64,000 nucleotides of DNA from Diadema setosum (Eukaryota > Echinodermata > Echinoidea > Diadematoida > Diadematidae), in the NCBI GenBank assembly GCA_033980235.1, contig CM067059.1, positions 12,238,600 through 12,302,599 of the forward strand, given 5' to 3'. The notes below the pieces were generated by a model. The model had not been told where the DNA came from. It did not search any database and saw only the letters and a list, made by a program, of their open reading frames with translations. Below are positions 50,501 through 62,500 of this stretch, one piece after another (position 1 is the stretch's first letter; every line of letters starts with the position of its first letter). The translations under genes were made by a program, and so were the position numbers.

Positions 50501-53500
50501 CATTAAAAAATACACTCTATTTTTACTGCCATAAATATATTTCAGTAAGAAATTACACTGATTGGATTTCTCCAAATTAGTGAATAAATAACTCCATCAT
50601 AAACTCAAATCCCACAATCAAGAAATGGTAGACTATGAGTACTGACTGCCACTCTGAAAAACAAGACATCCCCTTCCCCCCACCCTAGCATCACACAAGA
50701 TGCAGGACCCTTGATTTACATAGCCAAGGAACAGTAACCTGCTCCTGCATTTGACTAAAAGTGAGCAACTAGTATCCTGGGACTCATGATGATCCAACCA
50801 ATAACATGTGGCAGAGCCACGGGAGGAGGGAAAGAGTTATGCAAGAACCAAGTCACGGAGAGGCACCTACCTAGCTTGAGGCCACCAAACTTCATCCTGG
50901 GGGCGGCTGCCGTGCTGGGGTCCTCCTCGGCCAATGAGGACTGGCTGCTCTCGTCCTGGGCCGGCATGAATCCTCCGCCCCCGTCGTCATCGTCGCTGCT
51001 GCTGGCTGGCGTCTGGGGTCCCTGGTTGGCCTCCTAATGAATGACATTTAAACATTTGACATTATACAACACCTAGTTAGAATGTAGCTTTCCGATTGGT
51101 CAATTGGCCATCATGTGACATTTAGTCAAAAGTTCCATCGCACGCTCTGGCTGACGTTACCCATTTCCATTGAATCCTGTGTTAAACTCATGATTGACCT
51201 CCAAGTTTTTGTTCCATCGCACAGCTCTGATGTCACAATAAACAAACATTTGCAGCGCGCACTCAACAATTACAAGTGCAGTTACAAGCGCTTACTTTTG
51301 TCACTCATTTCTGTAAACTGTAGGTACGTACACGGTGACTGTGATTGTGCGGCTACTCATTTGTCTTCCACGGATTATGGTTGCCATTTCTGCGTTAAAT
51401 TAAAAAATCTGTGTGGACCACATCTGTTGACGATCGAGGTTTTGTATAAAACAAATAGTATATGGTCTTCACTTGTGCAATGGAACAAGATTTTGCACTC
51501 GGTGAAAGATGAGGCGCACTATTCAACTCGGCTTCGCCTCGTTAAATAGAGCGCCACTATATTTCACCTCGTGCAAAATCTTGTACCATCGCACTCATGC
51601 ATTCACTATTTGTATACTGTCAAGTGCAACTATCACGCTAAGCACATGAATTATTACAATCTTCCTTTTTTGGATGGCAGCGAAAGCTTGTATAACTATA
51701 AAAATTAACATGCTCTTTGAGACAACCATCGGTATCTTTGTATTCTATAACCACACAAATGTATGTACAACTGCAGTTGAAAGGACTGCACTGTGATAGT
51801 TGGGAGATTTTGAATATTCATACTCATATGTGTATATATGAGTATGTGTGTGTGTGTGTCAGTATAGATACATACAGTGACAGCTGACCGACTCGAGCAA
51901 TATCTATCAATGTTTTTGACTGGCACTAACTACACCAACTCTGCATCAGTGATTCTCAGTAGACTGAGACTCCTGACTTGGCCATGGGACATGTTTCGCT
52001 AGTGAGCACTGACCTCCTCAGGTTCGGCAGGTTCAAAGGTCGGCTTGAGGGTGGGCTGAGGCTCCTGCTTGATCTGCAGCTGTCTGGGAGTCAGGAGCTT
52101 GTCCAGCTGTGGCTGCTTGTGTCGGTCCCTCTCACTCTCCAACTGGTAAGAGAGAATGTGAGAATGCAATGCTCAGCAAGGCTTTACACAATCAGGCTGG
52201 TTTTATGTGTAACCATTGGTGATATGCAGGAGGGCCTAGCAAAGCCTTCAACATCAAATGTATGGATTTTTTCCCTTTTATTTCTATGTCTAACTACTGA
52301 CTGAATAGAGCAGATTGCTATTGAACTTTCTCTTGGTTAAAGCACTTGTGATTGTTTAAGCGGGACTGGCATAGTTTCATTACTTTTCAGGAGCAAATCA
52401 ATAACAATCACTCCAGTCAGTGTCATACACTCACAAATTTGTGACATTTGCAAAAAAAAAAAAAAAAAATCATTATTTTTCTTTAAATTCCACATTAATA
52501 ATCACATAAGTTTGCTTACTCTCTCTCTCTATCTCTCTCACAGACTGCTCTAGGAAGGCACCAATTATTGCCTAAATAACTGTTTGGATTGAAGATTTAC
52601 CACATTTGGATTCAGACTGAAATTAAGGCAATAGCAAGTGGATCTTTATTTTATTTTGATTAATTACGCTAATTTATGTGAGAAATCAGACTCTTTGATC
52701 TAAATCAGTAAATATAGCTCAAAAAGTGCTCATTTTTGGTCTAATTATTCTTTGTGGCATCCTTAGCACATGTACTTGAAAAAAAATTTGGTATCAAAAT
52801 TATTTTCTTATGTATTTTATTGTTTTATGAATTTCTTATGTATTTCTTTGTTTTTTTTTGACCTTTTGTTTTTATTGTTTTTTTAACAAAATTTGTGGCA
52901 GACACTTTTTCAAGCATAATACTCCTAAAACAAATTAATTTTAGCCATTGAGAGTAAAAATAAGCATATTTATATGAACCATGTGAAAAAACTCAATTTG
53001 CATTGACTTTGTACACAAAATCACATTTTTGAGCCATTTTCGGCCTCACGTGCATGTACAAAAAGTTATGTAACTTCAGAACCGTACCCCCGGGTGTCAC
53101 AAATTTGGTGTCAAAATGTGCGGGAAACTCGAAAGAAAAAAGTCAGAGAGCATCGCGGTGAGAGCATTGCGTATTGCAGAGTAATTGCGCGAAATGTCGA
53201 GGGGGGCCTTTTAGGCCCCCCCCCCCCCCAGTCTTTTTAGGGTTAGTAAGGAAGAGAAAACTTTGCAGAGGTGTACATGTCAATCCTGCTTTTTAGATAT
53301 TATGTAAACAACTACAAGCTACTCTAAAAGAAGACATTTGACAGATCATATCTGTGTTAAGTTCAATGAGCACATTTTAAATAGGAGTGCTACTAATATA
53401 CAGATGTTGAGTGAGTAAATGTAGTAATATTAGTAGGGTATTCAAGTCTGAGGAAAATCAGAAAATCTGTTAAAAAGTTATCATTGGTAAATCTTAAAGT

Positions 53501-56500
53501 TTCTGTGCCACCATTGCCGGATGAGAATACTACAACAGTTCATGACGAAGCTTCTGCACTGAAACTTCAAAAATTCATAACCTTTGAACATACTATCCAA
53601 TCTTCCTCCAACTTCATTAATGTGTTCCATGAATACTGCTGCATTCACTAAATCAACGTATATATTTGGGTATCATTCCCTTTTAAAAGGGATGGTATAG
53701 TTTTGGTTGTGGTCATTCTATTACGATCATTCTATCTTGGGACATCTCAACCATTTCAAAACCAATATTCATTAAATCACTATCATACAATTCCAAGAGA
53801 AATTCAAAGTTTAATTGATGAACAAATCTTTTGAAATGACCGAGATATCCCAAAACAAAGTGGTCCTAATAATAGGTGTGACTGGTTATTAGGACCACAA
53901 CCAAAACTATACCATCCCTATAACCTGTTGAGGACGGTTTGATTTTGCTACAACACGCATTTCCCATAGACGCTTGCTCGAGTATACTCGGGACTCGTCC
54001 TCAATGGGTTAAGTGAATAGACTTGTGGGTTTGCCTTACCTTTTCTATTTCAGCATCAAGATCTTCTCCTCCTTCTTCCAACAGACGTCGTTTGATCTCC
54101 TCTATTTCCTCCCGCTCTCTCCTCCTGTCACGGTTGTCACTGTCCTCCTCCTTCTCGCGTTCCTTGCGTCTCCGCTCCAATGCGCTGCCCCTGAGGACAA
54201 CAGTGCGAGACAAGACCTTCATGACATATGGCCGACACAGCGATGTTGTTCACACAAACATTTCCTTCACCAAATCGTCGCCGGTCACACGAACCGACGA
54301 ATCACTCGATTTTGGGTCAAATTTTAGATTTTTTAGATTTTCAATCATTTCGATAGTAGACATTTCATACTACATTATTCTGAAATTCTCAGTGTGTAAT
54401 TCGGTGTAATTTTTACGTAGTTATCACTTTTGTAGAAGTATGTAATTCCATTTGTGAAAATTATTTGTTTTCCCCATAGACGCGTGTGTTAAACAATCAG
54501 GCGATTCAACGGTTCGGTGACTGCGTACTAGTACACGCGGTCACCGAACCGACGAATCAGTGCGCATTGACTTGCGTGTAGTTTTTGAGATTCAACAGTT
54601 CATTGACCGCGCGCACAGTGTGCGTACTATGTAATACATGCGTTGACAATGACAACGCTCAATGTACATGTACATATGGACACACATGGAAAATGACAAC
54701 GTTCTTTGCAGACCGAAAATACATGCAGGCAGCTCTTTGACGTTTTCCCGCTTATTTGTTAACAATACAATTCGATAAAAACTTCACAAGTTAGAGCAAG
54801 AATTGAAGTCTGATGTACTACAAAAATAATTGGAAATTATAGACATGAAAGTGTAGCAACCATAAGTCAAAAATTGGTTAACTTCAAACGCGATTTTCTC
54901 GAATTGTCATTTTTACGCAAACCTGAGGGATTTGTCGGTTCGTGTGACCGGCGGCGAAATGTTTCTCTTTTCTGTACCATTGTGTCTGTGAATCCTAAAA
55001 GTTTCCGCCATACTGTAATGGTATTCATGGCAAAGCTGCAACTCACACGATTGTAGTCACCGCCTTTAACCAAATGTATTATGTACTGTTGTATTACAGC
55101 TAAATATTCCCATATGATTGCATGGGGAGTTGAGGTTACATTGCAATGTGCCGCTTACAACCATATATAACATTCATATTTTCATCAAGCACTGTACTAA
55201 AGCATTTTACTACAGAATGTGAACTTATCACTCAAGGAGGGCTTACGGAACTTCTTGCCACATCTCAATCTTTATGCATTACTTATCTGAGAAAGACTTT
55301 TCTTTGCACAAAATTTATAACAGCTTCAGAGGAAAACCATAATTTCAGTCAATCAAAATATGCCCTTCAATGGAGATTCCAACTTGTCAACTTTTTTTTT
55401 CTTTTGTTTAGATTGATCAAAAGACAAAAGACCAGCCAACGGTGCACAAATGTGTTCTTCTAGTCATTGCCGTGCAAGTACATAGTAACCTCGACTCCCC
55501 ATGCAATCATATGGGAATATTTAGCTGTAATACAACAGTACATAATACTTAAGGTGAATCCTTGGCATTTTTCCTTTAAAGAAGTCATTCAAGCTTTAAA
55601 AAAAAAATCCTCCCCGAAATTTTGACTCAGCATGAAGACATTGTTTTAAGTTTTTCTTGGTAGAGACAAGTACGCCACTCTTCCCCCATCTCCCTTGGAT
55701 TCTGGGATGACATCCTTACTTGTAATATTTTGGGTCGTCTCTCTCATCTTCGTAGTCCTCGAGGAACTCCTTGAGACGCTTGCCTTCCTTCTCCATCTCA
55801 ATTTTCTCCACCTCCTCCTTCTCCTTCATCTTGTCGTGCTCGCGCTGTTTCTTGTACTCCCTCGCCTCCCAGTTTCTCAGTCTCTGCAGCGTCAATGAAA
55901 ATGCATGTCACTCGTAGTCAGACATACGACATCATGTCTTTTCTGTACTTACAAGATATTGACAACGGTGACACAATATTTGCTTCTGCAACAATTGCTC
56001 CGGTCTAATGTACTCCATGGACTTAGGGTTAGGGTTGTGATAGGGTCGTAGGTTTAGTTTGATGTGAGGTTTAGGTTTAGGATTAGGGCTATGGTTATGT
56101 TTGTGGGTAGAATTTAAGTCAGGCTTAGCGTGCAGATATTTAATGAGAGCAACTGTCGCAGGAGCAAACTGTCATGGAACCATCCACAACAGCTAGTGAA
56201 AATACCCATCATATGTGGCTAGAAAAAAGGTATCATACCCTTTATGTACACATAGAATACCTACAATGGAAAATCATTGTAATGGGTGCTAGAGGATAAC
56301 CCTAAGTGCTTAAAGGGACTGTACAGTACTGGTTGAGGTGGGGATTCATGTTTTGAACATTCCTAAGTGAGATAATGAAAAGCCTCTTATGAAATATAAA
56401 AGAGCATGTAATTTTAAGAAGGATTCAACATTTATTTGATGAAAATTGGTTTTCAAATGGCTGAGATATCCAAAAAAGTGCTAATAATAAAAGGCAACAT

Positions 56501-59500
56501 GCCACAACTTTATTAGGATCTTTTTGTTTCACCTTGTTTTTGGATATTTCAGCCATTTCAAAACCGATTTTCATCAAATAAACTTTTGATAACCCTTAGA
56601 ACTGCATGCTCTTTGACATCTCATAGAGTGGTTTCTGAATATCTCGCAAAACGTTAAAAGCTAAATCCTCACCTCGACCAGAACTGTACACACCCTTTAA
56701 CTACTTAAGGATTAGAACAATACGTGTGCACATGTAAACAAACCATAATGCTGGTGCCATTGTCTCTACTGCTGTATTTATATGACAATGCCACCAAATG
56801 AAAAGTATAAAAATTACAAAGAGAGATACAATGTGGTCACACAAAAGATTGACCCATCTCATATCAGGTGTGAAAACATAATTTATAGTGATATGTAACA
56901 AAGTATCTACTCATGACTCTTGTTCTCCCTACATCTATTGAAAGAGCACTGGTACACTACTTTCTTGACAGAAGAAATTCTGGAATGACGTATCGAACAT
57001 ATTTGAGACTGCAATATCAAAACTGATCACATTATCAACATTTAGCTGATATCAAATCACTCATTTTTGGGTACCGTAAACAAGACTAGTGAAGAAACTC
57101 TTCAGGATCACAGAAAAATCTTCTGGTTTACTCACAGCCTGGTAGGCCTCTTCCTTCTCCCGCAACTTGCGCTCCAGCTTTCTCTTCTCGTAGTCCTCCT
57201 CCTCCTCCAGCCGGTCACGGTCACGGTCCCGGTCCCGGTCCCGGTCCCGATCTCGGTCCGGGTCGCGGTCCCTGTCCCGGCTACGGTCCCGGTCCCGGCT
57301 GCTCTCTCGGTCTCGGTCCCAGTCGCGATCACGACTGCGGTCGCGGTCACGGTCGCGGTCTCTTCTGCTGAAATAAAACAAAGACAAAAACAGCCGCCCA
57401 AGCATGGCATCAACACGTCTTTCGTGGCAGGATTGACATGCCAAAGACATCCACCTTCACCAAGGTCATTGATACGACCAAGAACATCACCTTCATAGAT
57501 CATAGTTCACACACTCTACTAGAGCTCAAACTCCTTACACTTGAAGCATGCACACGCATACAATATGTTGCTACATGGTTTGTATGAAGAACCTTGGGAC
57601 CGGCAGTGTACTTTTGTTACATCAAAATTTTGTTACAGCCATACAAATAAAGTATATAAGGGTACATGAAATAATTTTTGGACCCAAATCTTTACTGCAG
57701 TGTAACAAAAATTTGTCATTAACGGAAGTGCACTGTGCATCATTCATGTATCGCTGTAAATCATCCTGTAACCAGTCAAAAGTCTCTTTCTCATTTCATT
57801 TGTCAGTATACCAGATTAGACTCCAGATACAACTGATTTCAGCAGGTCAATGTAGAAATGATGGTTCACAAAAAAAAAGAGCAAAGGAGTCCTTCCCTCA
57901 CCTTTCCCTCTCATCACGCGCCCTCTCTTCCCGCATCCTCTCCCGCTCCCGCTCGCGTTCCCTGTCGCGCTCCCGCTCCCGGTCCCGGCGTTCCCGCTCC
58001 TTGAGCTGCTCCCGGTGTTGGCGCTCCCGCTCTCGCTCCTTCTCCCGCTCCTTGCGGCTCTTCTCCTTCTCCTCAGGGGTCTCCTTCTGCTCTAGGGCCT
58101 CCCGCTGGTCCTGCACAAAAGTACAACAAAAACACAGGAGCTCTTGCATTAGTATAAAAGTTACTCACATGTTGGAAGCACACAGCCTGTACGTAGGGGG
58201 CAGACAATCAGAAATATTCATGAATTGTTCGTCATACGTAGTGCAGAACGACCGCATGTAAGAGGCATCCTAATTAAGGGAAGGTAATACTGGAAAATAT
58301 TTACCAGCAAGTAGTGGCATACATTGCATTTCAAATTCTTTTCAAGATATCTGTGCAACTATGCAGTTAATGAATTTCTAAAATGTTTACATGCTACGAA
58401 AATTTGAGCTACCTCCATGAATATTTCTGTTTATCTCATCACAAGAATTTCACCATTACAACATGTATGTTACACAGACTTGCTTGTACTATAATGCTGA
58501 CCACTCAATCAGTTATGCATCATGTTGATATCCTTTTTGCATGATCTTCCTGATTTGCCAAGTTTTTTCTATTCTCTATAACCCTGAACCATCACAGGTA
58601 ATTTGATCCACACACATTCACTGTGTGGTAAATGACCGTCCAGAGATTAGATGGAATTGCACCTCAAAATACAGTTAAATAATCAGTACTGATAATGGCA
58701 GTTGCATGAATGAGTGAAGACAATTCAGTATGCACCATTTGATACACAATGTTCTCTGTGCAGCACAACTACCAGCAAGTTTATGAAACATTTTATATTC
58801 AACACTTCCTTTAGCAATCACATGACACAGAACAGGGAAAACAAATCCAGCAGCAGTTTCATAATTTTTGAGATATTTTTGTGCAAAAACTGTCCCTAGT
58901 ACAACTTCAAGACGAAACTTGAATGGACCATTTTAAAAGGGACAAGTACTTTTAATATAAAAGTTTCAAAAATCAAAGAAGGGGGCAGATTTGTTTTTTC
59001 CCTGTTCTCAAGAAGCCACCTATGAAGACCTCGTCCAACTACAAAACCTATCTCCTCCCGCACCACCGATGCTGTGATCCGCCATGCTGAAGTGCTCCCC
59101 CGTCGGAAGAAGACGTTTTCTGGCAGCTGGAAAATCCATCCAGTGATCCAGGTTTTCTTTGAAAGCACCATCACACCCAGCTAAAGGACTCCTTGCAATC
59201 GAACAATCACTGCAAGGGAGTGCCAGTGTGTCTGTACAGCTGCAACACCTGCCGTGCAATGCAACCTGAAAGTCATCCTCCTCCTCCTCTCCTCGCACAC
59301 TTCTGAGTCAAGTTGCTCAAATACCAATGCATAAAAGGTTAACAATGTCCAACATGGGTGGCAGCAAAATTGGCTTGCACCTCCCTCGGTAACAGCTTGT
59401 CCTTGCATTCTTTGACAGGCATGCAGCAAAGTCTGGGTGTGTCTTTGAAGTCTTGTGGTTGATCACTGTAATACACTCTTCCTCCGGGTGATGGACAGAT

Positions 59501-62500
59501 GATGACAGCCGTGCCGGTGAGACGATGAAATGGGCGCGAGAAGATCATTGTTGGATGAGGTCATTCATAGGCTTTCGTTTCTTGTGTCATACAAAGGTAG
59601 CATTTCATAAATAAGAAAGAGAAAATCACCAACTACCGGAACATGCATTAACAGAGATAAAAACAAAACAAAAATGGACAGACAAACAAATCAAACGTGT
59701 GGATTGAAAATTCACTGCCATCCCAAATCTGTTATACCTTTGATCCAAAACACAAATATTGGTGACAAGTCTTGTAATACTAATCAAAGTGTACAAGCAA
59801 AGGAAGACTTGCCTTGCATTTACAGTAAAAACACATATATGGAATGGAAAAATTGAGGAACTTTGCATTTCCTCTCCTCTAGAAGCATGTCCAATTTGAA
59901 ATCAAAAAATAATTTTCTTCATACATAAAAATCCTTCCATTGTATCTTCTAATATCATAATGATCAGAGTTACCAAAAACAACACACACACACTCCTATA
60001 TGAATCAGCAACTCTGTCTTCACACAAGGCATCCATATAAACATTTATGAACACAGACATATCGATACATCTACATTATGGACTTGCGCATGACCGTTGA
60101 CCTTTGACATCCGCTGAGATGCTTGCAAAGACCCGAACAAACTCCTCCTATAACTCCCAAGTTGGATGACCTCGATTGTGCCCAATACGTTTTGAGCACA
60201 CAATATGGCCTGGGCACAATGCTAGCGCCATATAATTCTCAACAGCAGGAATGGAAAACAGTTATCGTGTAGATTTTTTGCAAGGTTAAAGAGGATGAGC
60301 AAAGATTTCATAATCATGCTCACCTGCTGGTGGGAGAATATGTTCAGATTACACAAGTGACAAGATAATAATAGCCATTTAAAAAAAAAAAAAAATCTGG
60401 TCAATATGCTTTGTAAGGTAACAATATGACTTGACATAGTACTTCTGAGGCTGTTAAAAAAAATGGATAAATTTCTCAAGCAGTCAGTCTCAATAATAGA
60501 ATAGGACTGAAAACATGTTCATGCACAAAATCAAGAACTACAGCCTATACACACTCACAGATTACAGGTCCTAAAATGGTGTTAACAACTAAGCTGTTCA
60601 CTTAAGACCACATGAGACACTGCTCTCCTTGTCTCTGTTGGGTAGTGTCGTCATACCAAACTAGAACCACATCTGATTGTTAATGTTAAAGGAGCTAGTT
60701 TGGGGGAGGAGGAAGACTCTAAACTCAACCAATGATTAAGCTTCATAATTATTTGTATCTCAGTCAAAAATGTTGAGATCTTCGCTTCTACCAGCCAAAA
60801 TGTCGTGCTCCTCTAAGGCAAGTCATTTCGGGTGCTTTATTTAGGTGCTCCAAAATATTGTGTGAACTACAGTTGTAGTTAGACAATACAAGACAATACA
60901 CACATGAACAACTTGCAGACTGACAAACAAACTTGCCACTGCTATCATGCACACTAATCAGTGGTTTGTACACATGTACATACTCTCCAACGCAACTGAG
61001 GAAAATATACGTGATCATAAAATTGGCTCTTCCAGGTCAACAGGAACGATTCTCATTTGTATAGCATCAGTGCATGTGTATTTAATATAAATGCACCCTA
61101 AAGCGTTCTGTTACAAAACAACTTCCAGGATTTTCTCTTCTCACTGGCAGCCTAATATATGCCCAAATTAAAACTTTCTTTGAGGCCATTTTGGAGACAG
61201 CAGTTGGAGATTATGCACATGATGTGGAAAACAGCCAATCACCAGTGCTATTTCTAATCTCAAAAAGAAACTAAAACACCTACCCACTATCTGATTGAAA
61301 TTCCATTCCAGCCCTATTGTCAAATGTGTCCTCTTGTTTCAAATTGTCTAGTCTTCACTGAAAATTTCTCTAAGTTTAAATGCTTCTAAATAGTAATGAC
61401 GCCTCTACTCAACCCAATACATTTTACACTCCCTCATTGTATCACAAACAAAGAATATTGAGTTTATTTTGGTCCATTTGGTGAAAATCTGTTGGGAAAA
61501 TAGGCCTAGACGTATAATAATATTGATAACAATAAATCACACAATCACATGGGTAGCGCTATGCTATTGTTTCATAGATTGAAGCCAGTATCTTTGTATG
61601 CTTCAGCTGATTCAGACTTGTATGCTGGTCTTTACTTAGAGCAAATGATTTATTTGGCATAATAATCTTTTCAGGAGCAACCCCTTTATTGGCTTAAGTT
61701 CAAGATAGCTTTCAAATACTTCTCGTAAGTGTGATGCTATCTACTTTGTGACTGCCACACCCTGCATTTACAATTATCTACTTGGCAAACCAATAAATAT
61801 GAAATGAAAAGAAATGTGTGAAACATACCTGAGACTACATACGGCCCATTCTTTCTTCCATTTGCTGCAAGAGAAAACTTCTAAGGGTTTTTTTTTTTTC
61901 ATTTCTTTGTCCTACCACAATCGGAAAAAAAATATAAGGAAATGGTTCAGTACTTACCATCTCAATCAACATTTTAAAGGAAATGAACGCAGGCTGCGGC
62001 AACTATCACGCCACTGTGGCGACACCTTGGCCCCAGGCGCCAAGGGGGGCTGTGACGAAGCAGTACTATAGTAGTCATGGCAGAGGTATAATTGTTGTAT
62101 TAAGAAAAACTATTTTAATATGGACGCTGTGTGTAGGAGCATGAGCGTGCTAGTAATGGTGATATAATAATTCTGGTATGAAGATTTGTGTCAGCTATCA
62201 CTAGAATGCAACCCACACCCACAGTTACAACTAGGAAAAAAAGAAGAGAGTAATCAAAATATGTGACATTTTATCGTCCACATCCCTTTCATATAAACTT
62301 TAAGTTTGTCGAATTTAGCATTTTGGAAGGAATTGCATTGCTCATCAGCACATACTGTACATCTGTAGGTCTGTATGCTGTATATTTCATGTTAAAAAAA
62401 AAAAAGAAGAAAAAAATGTATACGATTTCTCAGCCTCCTTTCGGAGAAGTCACTGTCTCTCTGAACAATAATCTTGCAGTGTTTAAGCCTCTGGATCCAA

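Noticed and set aside
55985..56110. An ancient chromosome-fusion telomere site
   Set aside because: The TTAGGG words are part of a small repeat also present inverted at 47,280-47,487, so mobile-element origin is simpler.
57067..57498. A plus-strand frame with VPVPVPV repeats
   Set aside because: Antisense artefact of the RD hexamer repeat in an RBM25 exon.
57548..58261. A 237-codon plus-strand frame rich in SR dipeptides, looking like an SR splicing protein
   Set aside because: It is the exact antisense of the RBM25 RE/RD-rich exon, where GAG/CGG repeats read backwards give Ser-Arg. The minus-strand reading joins in phase to the neighbouring RBM25 exons.
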